Position numbers and translations under genes: made by a program. The notes beneath the pieces are model-generated. The model saw nothing but the letters and a program-made list of their open reading frames with translations, had not been told where the DNA came from and did no database searches. Positions 8,997-17,460 of a stretch of DNA of 34,462 nucleotides are shown here, in pieces; within the stretch, counting starts at the first letter, position 1; each line of letters starts with the position of its first letter. Origin of the DNA: Desulfomonilia bacterium (GTDB taxonomy: Bacteria > Desulfobacterota > Desulfomonilia > UBA1062); NCBI GenBank assembly GCA_036567785.1, contig DATCTV010000044.1, positions 1 to 34,462 of the forward strand, in the 5' to 3' direction.

Positions 8997-10313
8997 GTGG
9001 CCTCTGCAATTGAAAATGTAAAAGGTAACATGTCTGAATTGACAAGAAGGATTGTCTTTACACTTGCAATGCTGCTTGTATACCGTATTGGAATACACAT
9101 CCCGACTCCGGGTATAAATGTTGCCATGATGCAGGAATGGTTTGAGGCTCAGTCCGGTACGCTTCTTGGTATGTTCGACATGTTCTCGGGCGGAGGTTTA
9201 AGGACCCTGTCGATATTTGCCCTGGGCATCATGCCATATATAAGCGCCTCGATCATCGTTCAACTGCTGGGGATGGTTTATCCAAGATTCGAACAGCTTC
9301 AGAAGGAAGGACCATCGGGCAGACAGAAATTAAGCCAGTATACAAAGTATTTAACAGTGGCACTATGTCTTGTTCAGGGTTACTTCATGACAATGGGTAT
9401 CGAATCCATGCAGGGGCCAGGCGGCGATACGGTTGCATATAATCCGGGTTTTGCTTTCAGAATAATCTCGACGCTTACTCTTACTGCAGGAACTTGCTTT
9501 CTGATGTGGCTTGGAGAACAGATAACAGAGCGGGGGATTGGAAACGGAATCTCTCTGATCATATTTGCAGGAATCGTTGCAAGGCTTCCTCAGGCTATAA
9601 TTAATACAGGAAGACTCGCATGGACAGGTGAACTTTCCCTCTTTGCACTACTTCTTGTCATAATAATTGCAGTTGCCGCCATCGCCGGTATCGTCTTTAT
9701 GGAAACTTCTCAGCGCAGGATACCGATTCAGTATCCGAAGCAGATCAGGGGAAGACGCGTTTATGGCGGACAGAATACACATTTGCCGCTCAAGCTGAAC
9801 ACTTCAGGTGTTATACCTCCGATATTCGCTTCATCGCTGATAGTCTTCCCTGCAACCATTGCTCAGTTTTTTCCTAATGTTGCATGGATGAAGACTTTTT
9901 CTCATATTTTGACAAGGGGAAATATTATTTATAACCTTATATATGTAGTCTTAATTATATTTTTCACATACTTTTACACTGCAGTCGTCTTTAATCCGAT
10001 TGATGTTTCAGAGAACCTTAAAAAGTATGGCGGATATATTCCTGGCATCAGACCGGGTAAGGCAACATCGGATTATCTTGACAAGGTGCTGTCAAGACTT
10101 ACTCTTGTGGGTGCATTATATCTGAGCGTAGTTTGCGTACTGCCATCAATATTGACATCATGGGCCAATGTACCCTTTTATTTCGGTGGAACGTCTCTCT
10201 TGATTGTTGTCGGAGTCGCTCTTGATACGATGAGCCAGATAGAGTCACATATGATATCCAGAAACTACGAGGGATTATTGAAAATGGGCCGCATTAAATC
10301 CAGGCGCGGTTAA
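8997..10313 (+). CDS. secY: Preprotein translocase channel subunit SecY
   Basis: SecY forms the inner-membrane channel for secreted and membrane proteins, with SecE and SecG. It has 438 residues and about ten hydrophobic segments. Family signatures include RIGIHIPTPG near residue 30, the plug-region segment GGGLRTLSIFALGIMPYISASI, ERGIGNGISLIIF and the cytosolic loop VFMETSQRRIPIQYPKQ. The start is GTG after AAAGGAG, 11 bases behind rplO, which is the conserved spc position of secY. Confidence 0.98.
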   Translation: MASAIENVKGNMSELTRRIVFTLAMLLVYRIGIHIPTPGINVAMMQEWFEAQSGTLLGMFDMFSGGGLRTLSIFALGIMPYISASIIVQLLGMVYPRFEQLQKEGPSGRQKLSQYTKYLTVALCLVQGYFMTMGIESMQGPGGDTVAYNPGFAFRIISTLTLTAGTCFLMWLGEQITERGIGNGISLIIFAGIVARLPQAIINTGRLAWTGELSLFALLLVIIIAVAAIAGIVFMETSQRRIPIQYPKQIRGRRVYGGQNTHLPLKLNTSGVIPPIFASSLIVFPATIAQFFPNVAWMKTFSHILTRGNIIYNLIYVVLIIFFTYFYTAVVFNPIDVSENLKKYGGYIPGIRPGKATSDYLDKVLSRLTLVGALYLSVVCVLPSILTSWANVPFYFGGTSLLIVVGVALDTMSQIESHMISRNYEGLLKMGRIKSRRG

Positions 10314-10330
10314 ATATAACAGGAGGACTT

Positions 10331-10978
10331 ATGAATATAATTCTGATTGGACCCCCGGGTGCAGGAAAAGGAACTCAGGCAAAAAGAATGATAGACCGTC
10401 TTGGCGTGCCGCAGATATCAACGGGAGATATGTTCAGGGCAGCAGTTAAAGAAGGTACACCGATGGGTCTTAAAGCTAAAGAATATATGGATAAAGGCGG
10501 TCTGGTACCTGATGAGGTGGTTATCGGGGTTGTCGGCGAGAGGCTGAAGAAAGATGACTGTGTTAAAGGATATGTACTTGACGGCTTCCCAAGGACTCTT
10601 GAACAAGCCAGAGCTCTTGACGAACTTCTTGAAAAATCCGGATCAAAACTTGATCACGTCGTAGTGATTGACGTTCCTGATGATTTTCTGGTAAGCAGGC
10701 TGACCGGTAGACTTACCTGCCGTGATAGCGCATGCGGCAATATGCATCACATGGTGACATATAAGCCGAAGGTCGAGGGAAAATGCGACAAATGTGGAGG
10801 CGAACTGTATATAAGAGATGACGACAAGGAAGCAACAATCAGACAGAGACTGACAAATTATCATAATCAGACGTCACCGCTTATTGAATATTATACGAAG
10901 AAAGGAATTGTGAGGAAGGTTGACGGAACAGGTTCTATGGAAGATGTGGAAAAGGCTATTGCAGCAGCAATCGGATAA
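10331..10978 (+). CDS. adk: Adenylate kinase, long zinc-lid form
   Basis: The enzyme interconverts ATP + AMP and 2 ADP in the cytosol. It is 215 residues. The P-loop [10 protein letters not shown] is at residues 7-16, the AMP-binding segment STGDMFR at 30-36 and [10 protein letters not shown] at 84-93. The lid carries four cysteines (C130, C135, C152, C155). This suggests a structural zinc site, although the first pair is spaced C-x4-C rather than the common C-x2-C. It follows secY as in many spc operons. map is not between it and infA. Confidence 0.97.
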   Translation: MNIILIGPPGAGKGTQAKRMIDRLGVPQISTGDMFRAAVKEGTPMGLKAKEYMDKGGLVPDEVVIGVVGERLKKDDCVKGYVLDGFPRTLEQARALDELLEKSGSKLDHVVVIDVPDDFLVSRLTGRLTCRDSACGNMHHMVTYKPKVEGKCDKCGGELYIRDDDKEATIRQRLTNYHNQTSPLIEYYTKKGIVRKVDGTGSMEDVEKAIAAAIG

Positions 10979-10990
10979 TAAAGCTTTATT
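10977..10990 (+). repeat. Perfect 14-base palindrome between adk and infA
   Basis: AATAAAGCTTTATT is a perfect palindrome that overlaps the adk stop codon and ends two bases before the infA start codon. It occupies the place where a Shine-Dalgarno would be expected. It is AU-rich, so any RNA hairpin would be weak. A role in infA translation control is speculative. Confidence 0.5.
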
Positions 10991-10992
10991 AT

Positions 10993-11208
10993 ATGGGAAA
11001 AGACGTAATTGAGACAGAGGGAACAGTAATAGAACCGCTGCCCAATGCCATGTTTTTGGTGGAACTAAGTAATGGACACAAGATACTGGCGCATATTTCT
11101 GGGAAGATGAGGATGCATTACATAAGAATACTTCCCGGAGATAAGGTACAAGTTGAAATATCACCGTATGATCCCGGTAAGGGACGAATAGTATACAGGA
11201 CAAAGTAA
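10993..11208 (+). CDS. infA: Translation initiation factor IF-1
   Basis: IF-1 binds the ribosomal A site during initiation. The 71-residue S1/OB-fold protein has [37 protein letters not shown] and [21 protein letters not shown], all characteristic. Unlike its neighbours it lacks a clear Shine-Dalgarno: a palindrome lies directly upstream of the ATG instead. Confidence 0.98.
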   Translation: MGKDVIETEGTVIEPLPNAMFLVELSNGHKILAHISGKMRMHYIRILPGDKVQVEISPYDPGKGRIVYRTK

Positions 11209-11220
11209 GGCAGGTGTTAT

Positions 11221-11334
11221 ATGAAAGTTAAGGCATCAATAAAGAAAAGATGCAGAAATTGTAAAATAGTTAAACGCAGCGGGGTTATACGTGTGATCTG
11301 CACAAACCCTAGGCACAATCAGAGACAAGGTTAA
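11221..11334 (+). CDS. rpmJ: 50S ribosomal protein L36, zinc type
   Basis: L36 is the smallest ribosomal protein, 37 residues here. It has the zinc ligands C11, C14, C27 and H32 and begins [17 protein letters not shown]. It sits between infA and rpsM, its standard place. Confidence 0.97.
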   Translation: MKVKASIKKRCRNCKIVKRSGVIRVICTNPRHNQRQG

Positions 11335-11345
11335 GGAGGCGGCAA

Positions 11346-11714
11346 TTGGCGAGAATTGCAGGTGTAGACTTACCAAGGAACAAGAGGATTGAGATCGCGC
11401 TGACCTATATCTACGGAATAGGCAGGACAAGTGCTGAAAAGATCCTGGAAGAAACAAAGGTGGATCCTGGCAAAAAAAGTGATGACCTGACAGAACATGA
11501 AGTGGCTCTCATAAGAGATTATATAGGCGCCAACATGGTTGTGGAAGGAGATCTCAGGCGTGATGTGTCCATGAACATAAGAAGGCTGATGGACATTGCC
11601 TCATACAGGGGTATCCGTCATCGTAAAGGTTTGCCTTGCAGGGGGCAGCATACACACAATAACGCCAGAACGAGAAAAGGGCCGAGGCGCCTTGTTGTCG
11701 GCAAAAAGAAATAG
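11346..11714 (+). CDS. rpsM: 30S ribosomal protein S13
   Basis: S13 forms intersubunit bridges and contacts the P-site tRNA. The 122 residues begin [25 protein letters not shown], include the helix-hairpin-helix-like SAEKILEE region, and end [17 protein letters not shown]. The start is TTG, after AAGGAGG. It opens the alpha block. Confidence 0.97.
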   Translation: MARIAGVDLPRNKRIEIALTYIYGIGRTSAEKILEETKVDPGKKSDDLTEHEVALIRDYIGANMVVEGDLRRDVSMNIRRLMDIASYRGIRHRKGLPCRGQHTHNNARTRKGPRRLVVGKKK

Positions 11715-11731
11715 CCTAAGGGGAAATTGCA

Positions 11732-12124
11732 ATGGCGAATCCAAGACAGAGAACAGTAAAAAAGAAGGTAAAGAAGGATATTTCTGAAGGAGCTGCACAT
11801 ATTCAGGCAACATTTAACAACACCGTCATAACCATAACCGACCCGCAGGGAAACACTATTGCATGGTCAAGCGCCGGTTCGCAGGGGTTCAAGGGATCAA
11901 GGAAGAGCACACCGTTTGCAGCCCAGGTTGCGGCACAGGAGGCATGTAAGAAGGCACTTGAGACAGGTATTAAAACAGTCTACGCATATATCAAAGGCCC
12001 TGGCAGTGGCAGGGAATCGGCTTTAAGAGCCATTTATGCAAGCGGAATAAGGATTTCTGGAATCAGGGATATTACACCTATCCCGCATAACGGCTGCAGG
12101 CCGCCAAAGAAACGTCGGGTATAA
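11732..12124 (+). CDS. rpsK: 30S ribosomal protein S11
   Basis: S11 is a platform protein near the mRNA exit. The 130 residues contain [42 protein letters not shown] and the C-terminal [21 protein letters not shown] precedes the ATG. Confidence 0.98.
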   Translation: MANPRQRTVKKKVKKDISEGAAHIQATFNNTVITITDPQGNTIAWSSAGSQGFKGSRKSTPFAAQVAAQEACKKALETGIKTVYAYIKGPGSGRESALRAIYASGIRISGIRDITPIPHNGCRPPKKRRV

Positions 12125-12136
12125 AGGAGGAGTGTC

Positions 12137-12763
12137 TTGTCAAGGTATACAGGCCCAGTTTGCAAGATTTGTCGCAGGGAAGGAACGAAACTCTTCCTGA
12201 AAGGTCAGAGGTGCTATACGGATAAATGTGCCCTTGAGCACAGAAATTACGCCCCGGGTCAGCATGGACAGGGCAGAATTAGAACCAGTGAATACAGAAT
12301 CCATCTCAGAGAAAAACAGAAAGTAAGAAGCTCTTATGGGGTGAGTGAAGCTCAATTTAAACATTACTATGATATCGCCAAGAGCAGAACAGGCCAGACC
12401 GGAGAGCTGCTGATGCAGCTTCTGGAAAGCAGGCTTGATAATATTGTTTTCAGGATGGGTTTTGCATCATCCAGGAATGAAGCAAGGCAGCTGATTAATC
12501 ACGGACATTTCCGTGTTAACGGCAGAAAGACTGATATTGCATCTTATCAGATTAAATCCGGCGATATAGTAGAAGTAAAAGAGAAGAGTAAGAAACTTGC
12601 AACCATCGAAAACGCCCTTGAAATGAGTGAATCAAGGGGTAGGGTGGAATGGCTTGATGTTGACAGGGAAGCAAAGAAGGGAACTGTCAAAGCTATACCG
12701 GAAAGAAAAGATATGCCTATGGAAGTCCAGGAAACATTAATTGTTGAGTACTACTCTAAATAA
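12137..12763 (+). CDS. rpsD: 30S ribosomal protein S4, cysteine-containing form
   Basis: S4 is a 16S assembly nucleator. In E. coli it also represses the alpha operon. It is 208 residues and starts at TTG after AAAGGAGGAG. The N-terminal segment has C9, C12, C26 and C31, the zinc-binding form of S4. The S4 RNA-binding domain is at about 98-160 (LESRLDNIVFRMGFASSRNEARQLINHGHFRVNG). Its position just before rpoA is canonical for the alpha operon. Confidence 0.97.
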   Translation: MSRYTGPVCKICRREGTKLFLKGQRCYTDKCALEHRNYAPGQHGQGRIRTSEYRIHLREKQKVRSSYGVSEAQFKHYYDIAKSRTGQTGELLMQLLESRLDNIVFRMGFASSRNEARQLINHGHFRVNGRKTDIASYQIKSGDIVEVKEKSKKLATIENALEMSESRGRVEWLDVDREAKKGTVKAIPERKDMPMEVQETLIVEYYSK

Positions 12764-12783
12764 CTTAAGGCGGGATATAAGGG

Positions 12784-13821
12784 ATGATAGAGAAGAACTG
12801 GAAAGAAATAGTTCCAACCGGAAAGCTGGAGATAGTAGAATCAACGCATTCAGAGACATACGCCCGCTTTAATGCCCAGCCGCTTGAAAGAGGTTTTGGT
12901 GTAACCATTGGTAATTCATTGAGAAGAATACTTCTTTCTTCAATCTATGGTTCGGCAATTATCGGTGTTAAATTTGATGACTCACTGAATGTTGTGCATG
13001 AATTCTGCAGCATCCCTGGGGTTCTTGAGGATGTAACTAATATTATTCTCAATCTCAAGAAAGTTGTATTGAAGATGCACTCTGATAAACCTCAGTTGGT
13101 AACTCTTGAAAAGCAGGGTCCATGTGTTGTTACAGCAGGCGATATTGATACCGGTGCAAACATAGAGGTAATCAATAAGGATCAGATAATAGCAACAATA
13201 GAAAACAATACAGTGCTGAAACTGGAAATGCGTGTTGAATATGGGAGAGGATATGTACAGGCTGAACTCAACAAAGAAAAAATCGATACAGCAGGATGGA
13301 TTGCAATTGATGCAGTATTCTCACCAGTGAGAAAAGTTGCCTTTAATGTAACGCCTACTATTGTGGGAAGAAGAACAGACTATGACAGGCTCTCTCTTGA
13401 GATATCTACGAACGGTGTTGTGAAACCTGAAGATGCGCTGGCATATGCAGCCAAGATTCTGAAAGATTATATGAATGTTTTCATAAATTTCCAGGAAGAA
13501 GAGATTGAGAGGAAGATCGAGGCGGAGAAGGCGGACAAAGGACTTAATGAAAATCTATTCAGAACCGTTGAAGAACTCGAGTTATCTGTGAGGTCTGCGA
13601 ATTGCCTGAAGAACGCAAACATGACATATATTTATGAACTTGTTCAAAAGACAGAGGCTGAACTTTTGAGAACAAAGAATTTCGGCCGGAAGTCGCTTGA
13701 AGAGATAAAGGAAAAATTGGCAAAAATGGGATTACATATCGGAATAAAGCTGCCCGATCTGCCTAGCCGTGATGAGATCGAGTCCAGAAGAAAGAGGATG
13801 GAAGAAGAGGAGAGCAAGTAG
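12784..13821 (+). CDS. rpoA: RNA polymerase alpha subunit
   Basis: Alpha dimerises to nucleate RNA polymerase assembly, and its C-terminal domain contacts UP elements and activators. It has 345 residues. The N-terminal domain includes ERGFGVTIGNSLRRILLSSIYGSAI (about 36-60). The C-terminal domain includes LELSVRSANCLKNANM and LLRTKNFGRKSLEEIKEKL (about 263-315). The acidic and basic tail EIESRRKRMEEEESK is ordinary for the family. Confidence 0.99.
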   Translation: MIEKNWKEIVPTGKLEIVESTHSETYARFNAQPLERGFGVTIGNSLRRILLSSIYGSAIIGVKFDDSLNVVHEFCSIPGVLEDVTNIILNLKKVVLKMHSDKPQLVTLEKQGPCVVTAGDIDTGANIEVINKDQIIATIENNTVLKLEMRVEYGRGYVQAELNKEKIDTAGWIAIDAVFSPVRKVAFNVTPTIVGRRTDYDRLSLEISTNGVVKPEDALAYAAKILKDYMNVFINFQEEEIERKIEAEKADKGLNENLFRTVEELELSVRSANCLKNANMTYIYELVQKTEAELLRTKNFGRKSLEEIKEKLAKMGLHIGIKLPDLPSRDEIESRRKRMEEEESK

Positions 13822-13830
13822 GGGGAAATC

Positions 13831-14217
13831 ATGTACCACCGTATATCAGGAAGAAAATTAGGTATGAAGACTGACGTCAGGGAGGCCATGCTGAAAAATA
13901 TGGTTACTTCTCTGATTGTCCATGAAAGAATCACAACAACTGTGACAAGGGCAAAAGAGCTAAGAAAGATTGCTGACCGTATGATAACGCTCGGAAAAAA
14001 AGGAAATCTGGCAGCAGTACGTCAGGCGGCAGTGACAGTAAAAACAAAGGAAGCCCTTGGGAAGCTGTTCAAGGATCTCGGGCCGAGATTTGCAGAGAGG
14101 AATGGAGGTTATACAAGAATTATCCGATCCTCTAATCGCAAAGGTGATAATGCACCCATGGTAATAATGGAGTGGGTCGACAAAGCAAAAACCGAAGCGG
14201 CAGAGAAAAAATCCTGA
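13831..14217 (+). CDS. rplQ: 50S ribosomal protein L17
   Basis: L17 binds near the exit tunnel and is the last gene of the super-operon. The 128 residues begin [37 protein letters not shown] and contain [31 protein letters not shown] precedes the ATG. A hairpin terminator follows 25 bases downstream. Confidence 0.98.
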   Translation: MYHRISGRKLGMKTDVREAMLKNMVTSLIVHERITTTVTRAKELRKIADRMITLGKKGNLAAVRQAAVTVKTKEALGKLFKDLGPRFAERNGGYTRIIRSSNRKGDNAPMVIMEWVDKAKTEAAEKKS

Positions 14218-14241
14218 TCAGTAAACCATCTGTATTCCGGT

Positions 14242-14280
14242 AAAGCCTTCCATTAGAAATATTGGAGGGCTTTATTTGTT
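14242..14280 (+). terminator. Intrinsic terminator of the ribosomal operon
   Basis: An 11-base stem, AAAGCCTTCCA paired with TGGAGGGCTTT (one G-U pair), encloses a ten-base loop. It is followed by TATTTGTTATAT, a partly T-rich tail. It ends transcription after rplQ and before the convergent cold-shock unit. Confidence 0.8.
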
Positions 14281-14342
14281 ATATAAAACATCACAAGTTG
14301 AAGATACACATTAAAAGTAGTAGCAGTTTTCATGGTGTAAAT

Positions 14343-14537
14343 CTAAACCTCTTCCAAAGGGGTTTGAGGACCGGGGATTATATCTGCGATGTCAGGATCA
14401 AGTCCGTCTTCCCGTGGGAGTAATTCAGATCTGATCTTTTTGAGTTCAATTCTTTTGGCGATTTTATCAGCCTTTTTCTGGCGCTTGATCTTTTCGCGCT
14501 CATTTTTTTTAAAAGTGTGATGTGATTTATTTCCCAT
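14343..14537 (-). CDS. Small, very basic conserved hypothetical protein
   Basis: The 64-residue protein from the ATG at 14537 begins MGNKSHHTFKKNEREKIKRQ and is packed with lysine and arginine to about residue 40. The tail is acidic and proline-containing. It looks like a nucleic-acid- or ribosome-associated small protein. I know no assigned function. It lies directly downstream of csp on the same strand, separated only by the csp terminator. A GTG at 14558 would extend it by seven residues but would lie inside that terminator. No good Shine-Dalgarno is visible for either start. Confidence 0.6.
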   Translation of the reverse strand: MGNKSHHTFKKNEREKIKRQKKADKIAKRIELKKIRSELLPREDGLDPDIADIIPGPQTPLEEV

Positions 14538-14540
14538 AAA

Positions 14541-14570
14541 TTTTAAAAAGGGCGGCACTAAGCCGCCGCT
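14541..14570 (-). terminator. Intrinsic terminator of the cold-shock gene
   Basis: On the reverse strand GGCGGC-TTAGT-GCCGCC is followed by CTTTTT, a compact GC-rich hairpin with a U tract eight bases after the csp stop codon. The next gene on the strand starts immediately after it, so that gene depends on read-through or on another promoter. Confidence 0.85.
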
Positions 14571-14577
14571 TAAAGGA

Positions 14578-14781
14578 TTATTTTGCCTTGCTTACGTTAG
14601 TTGCCTGAGGCCCTTTGGGGCCGTTTGTTATCTCGAAAGATACACGATCACCTTCGTTGAGTGATTTGAACCCATCGGCTTTTATGGCAGAGAAATGTAC
14701 AAATACGTCCTGACCGTTTTCTGCAGTTATAAAACCAAAACCCTTTTGCTCATTAAACCATTTTACTGTTCCGTTAGCCAT
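14578..14781 (-). CDS. Cold-shock domain protein (CspA family)
   Basis: This is a 67-residue single OB-fold RNA chaperone. It has both RNA-binding motifs, KGFGFI (RNP1) and VFVHFSAI (RNP2), and begins [14 protein letters not shown]. An upstream in-frame extension to 14826 is non-homologous. The ATG at 14781 with GAGG a few bases before it is the real start. Family members melt mRNA structure and can act as transcription antiterminators. Whether this copy is cold-induced cannot be told from sequence, but the promoter candidate implies a 5' leader of about 150 bases, as in cold-induced csp genes. Confidence 0.95.
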   Translation of the reverse strand: MANGTVKWFNEQKGFGFITAENGQDVFVHFSAIKADGFKSLNEGDRVSFEITNGPKGPQATNVSKAK

Positions 14782-15170
14782 GTTAACCTCTTGTATGGTT
14801 TGTATTCCCAGGCAATGAGTATACAAACTCTTCTTGTATTTCTGAAAGACGACTTATTTCAATTGCCGAATAGGATCATCGAGATGTTGTTGAAGGTCAT
14901 TTTCGGTATTGGATTACTTCGAATCTCAGTTGTTTGGGAGCTTTACGTAAGCACAGGGATATTGTCAAGCTAATAATATTTTTTACAAACAGTCTGCAGT
15001 CGCACATCTTGTGGAACAAATGTTATTTTATAAATCTCAGCAGGCAAGAATGTAGTCAGAATTGTTAAGAATATTTATGCAACAATATATGTAATTTATT
15101 TACAGACCCTTGATTACACATATCATAAAGATATTATTTAAATTATTTTACAGGATTAAATGAGGTGATT
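14782..15170. promoter_or_regulatory. Divergent intergenic region with csp leader and two promoter candidates
   Basis: This 389-base AT-rich gap has no convincing gene. A forward open frame crossing 14695-14973 is a shadow of csp. On the reverse strand TTGACA (14963-14968) lies 17 bases from TAAAGC (14940-14945), a possible csp promoter with a weak -10. On the forward strand TTGATT (15110-15115) lies 16 bases from TATTAT (15132-15137), a possible promoter for the aminotransferase pair. Both are by-eye matches. Confidence 0.4.
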
Positions 15171-16430
15171 ATGGGCTATACAGGAAGGGATACAAAGGAA
15201 GGGATTATAAACCGGTTTGGGGCATATGTTTCTTCAGGCAAGGCTGAATTTTTTAAAAGCGTCGGCATTGACTTTGTATTTGGTAAAAGGCAGGGGCCGT
15301 TTATCTGGGATGCAGTAAGCGGCAAAAGGCTTATCAACTGTCACAGCAATGGTGGTGTATTCAACCTCGGACATAGAAACCCAGAGATTATAGAAGCTCT
15401 CAAAAATGCGCTTGATGAACTCGATATCGGCAATCATCACCTGATAAGCGAACAAAGGGCAATACTTGCCGAAAGGCTTGCTGAACTTACTCCTGAAGGT
15501 ATTACCTACACGGTTTTCGGTTCAGGTGGCGGTGAAGCTATCGATCTTTCTATCAAGCTTGCAAGAGGCTACACCGGCAGACAGAAAATAATATCCGCAA
15601 ACGGTGGCTATCACGGTCATACGGGTTTTGCAATTGCAACCGGCGATGAACAGTACAGAGCCCCTTTCGGCCCCAATCAGCCTGGTTTCATTCAGATTCC
15701 TTTCAATGATAAACAGGCAGTTGCTCAGGCTGTGGATGAAAATACTGCAGCGGTAATATTCGAAACAATTCCAGCCACACTCGGGATGCCGGTTCCTGAT
15801 CGAGATTATTTTTCATATGTTAAGGACGTATGTAAAAAGAAAAATTCGCTGCTAATAATAGATGAAGTTCAGACAGGTCTTGGCAGGACTGGGAGGCTCT
15901 GGGGCATTGAACATTTTGGTGTTTCACCCGATATCATGGTTATTGGCAAAGGTCTTTCAGGTGGAATATATCCTATTAGCGCCACCTGTTTTACCAAAGA
16001 GCTTCAGACGTTTTTCCATGCAAACCCTTTTATCCATATATCCACTTTCGGAGGCGCCGAGGTAGGGTGCCCCGTTGCAATGAAGGTCCTGGAGATCTCA
16101 TCAGAACCCGGATTTCTTGAAAACGTCGTGAACATTTCAGATAGGATTGCAAAAGGCTTTGACGAACTCGTGCAAAGACATCCGGGAATCCTTACAGGCC
16201 TGCGAAGGCTTGGGCTGATGATGGGCTTTGAGATGGTAAATGACATGTGCGGGCCTGTGATGACCAGGACATGCTATGACAACGGTATTCTTAGCATTTA
16301 TGCAAACAATGACAAGCGTATAAGCCAGCTCCTTCCACCGCTTATTATTGACAATACATTGGCTGATGAAATTATTGAAAGACTTGATTTATCACTTTCC
16401 GATGCTGAAAATCTTCTTGGATTGAAATAG
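15171..16430 (+). CDS. Class III PLP-dependent aminotransferase family enzyme
   Basis: The 419-residue protein has the class III fold signature. The cofactor-aspartate segment LLIIDEVQTGLGRTGRLWG has D231, and the Schiff-base lysine K260 lies in IGKGLSGG. GSGGGEAIDLSIKLAR and YHGHTGFAIATG bind phosphate and ring. It resembles acetylornithine, ornithine and 4-aminobutyrate aminotransferases, but the substrate cannot be assigned, and this class also includes phospho-lyases and mutases. The ATG at 15171 follows TGAGGTG, so it is preferred to the GTG at 15165. The next gene, nine bases downstream, encodes a kinase-like protein, and the two probably act together. Confidence 0.9.
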   Translation: MGYTGRDTKEGIINRFGAYVSSGKAEFFKSVGIDFVFGKRQGPFIWDAVSGKRLINCHSNGGVFNLGHRNPEIIEALKNALDELDIGNHHLISEQRAILAERLAELTPEGITYTVFGSGGGEAIDLSIKLARGYTGRQKIISANGGYHGHTGFAIATGDEQYRAPFGPNQPGFIQIPFNDKQAVAQAVDENTAAVIFETIPATLGMPVPDRDYFSYVKDVCKKKNSLLIIDEVQTGLGRTGRLWGIEHFGVSPDIMVIGKGLSGGIYPISATCFTKELQTFFHANPFIHISTFGGAEVGCPVAMKVLEISSEPGFLENVVNISDRIAKGFDELVQRHPGILTGLRRLGLMMGFEMVNDMCGPVMTRTCYDNGILSIYANNDKRISQLLPPLIIDNTLADEIIERLDLSLSDAENLLGLK

Positions 16431-16439
16431 GGGGACGTA

Positions 16440-17408
16440 ATGATCAAAGAGCAGATAAGCAGCAGTTATATTTCGGAATTCGAAAAAGGCCTGAATCCTC
16501 TTCATCCTGACAAAAGCACGATTCCTGCAAGGATAATAGGCTATGGAGAGATGAGCACAATATTCGTTATTGATGAACCGGGACAGGAAGAACTTGCCTA
16601 TAAAAGGATGCCGATTTTTTTTAATAGTGAAGAGATGAGGGAATACGAAGTTCTTTTTAACGAATATAATGAACTTCTGAGCAGGATCGGACTCGTTATT
16701 CCGGCCTTTGCCTCGGTCATGGTAGTTCCCGATAAAGGCAATCTGGTCATTTATAACGCACAGAAAAGGCTGCCCTCAGAATCAATATGCAATTCTCTTA
16801 TACATTCTCTTGATGCTGCTTCCGTCAATATGCTGATCCTTCTGGTTTTGAGAGAAATTAAAAGGATCTTTGATTACAATAGAGCAAATCCTGGAAATGA
16901 AGTCGGTATCGACGGACAGATATCAAACTGGGCGGTTGCAGGGTGGTCTGCGGGAATGGAAATCACTGAAAAAACGAGGCTTTTTTACCTAGATACCAGC
17001 ACTCCTCTCATGAAAAATTCAGGCAGGGAGAGGCTTAATCCCGAGCTCTTTCTAAGGAGTACCCCATCATTTCTGAGATGGATGATCAGGCTCTTTTTTC
17101 TTGATGATGTGATGAACCGGTATTACGATTTCAGGAAAGTTGCAATTGATCTGATTGCAAATTTTCACAAGGAACAGAGAAAAGAAGTAATACCGGCGCT
17201 TGTTGAAACGGCAAATGCTTTTTTTGCCTGTGAATGTCCATCGCTGGGTATTCCACCTCTTACTGTTAAAGAGGTTGATGATTATTATAAGGAAGATGCA
17301 CTCATCTGGCGGTTATATCTGGCATTCAGAAAATTTGACAGATTCCTGCACTTGAAGATTATGAACAAACCCTACCCCTATATACTTCCAGGGAATATCA
17401 AGCGCTGA
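16440..17408 (+). CDS. Uncharacterised protein (probably DUF6206) with kinase-like active-site pattern
   Basis: I do not know a function for this 322-residue soluble protein. By memory it matches the DUF6206 family. Its residues fit a protein-kinase-like/aminoglycoside-phosphotransferase scheme: a glycine-loop-like IGYGEMSTIFVI (33-44), a lysine in AYKRM (K55), a glutamate-rich helix (SEEMREYE, 63-70), D158-x4-N163 (DGQISN) in a catalytic-loop position, and D185 in FYLDTSTP in a DFG-like position. It is co-transcribed with the class III aminotransferase (nine-base gap, GGGG before the ATG). Kinase activity is an inference from motif order only. Confidence 0.7.
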   Translation: MIKEQISSSYISEFEKGLNPLHPDKSTIPARIIGYGEMSTIFVIDEPGQEELAYKRMPIFFNSEEMREYEVLFNEYNELLSRIGLVIPAFASVMVVPDKGNLVIYNAQKRLPSESICNSLIHSLDAASVNMLILLVLREIKRIFDYNRANPGNEVGIDGQISNWAVAGWSAGMEITEKTRLFYLDTSTPLMKNSGRERLNPELFLRSTPSFLRWMIRLFFLDDVMNRYYDFRKVAIDLIANFHKEQRKEVIPALVETANAFFACECPSLGIPPLTVKEVDDYYKEDALIWRLYLAFRKFDRFLHLKIMNKPYPYILPGNIKR

Positions 17409-17433
17409 CAAATTCGGGTCTTTAGTATATAGT
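17405..17433 (+). promoter_or_regulatory. Sigma-70-type promoter candidate for the first nitronate monooxygenase
   Basis: CTGACA (17405-17410), a 17-base spacer and TATAGT (17428-17433) match the sigma-70 consensus at ten of twelve positions. The -35 box overlaps the stop codon of the preceding gene. The start codon of the nitronate monooxygenase is 28 bases downstream with AAGGAG between. Confidence 0.55.
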
Positions 17434-17460
17434 AATTTGAAAACACTTTAAGGAGTTCTT

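Noticed and set aside
14695-14973. Forward 92-residue open frame over csp and its leader
   Set aside because: It is antisense to csp and its leader. The composition is that of a shadow.
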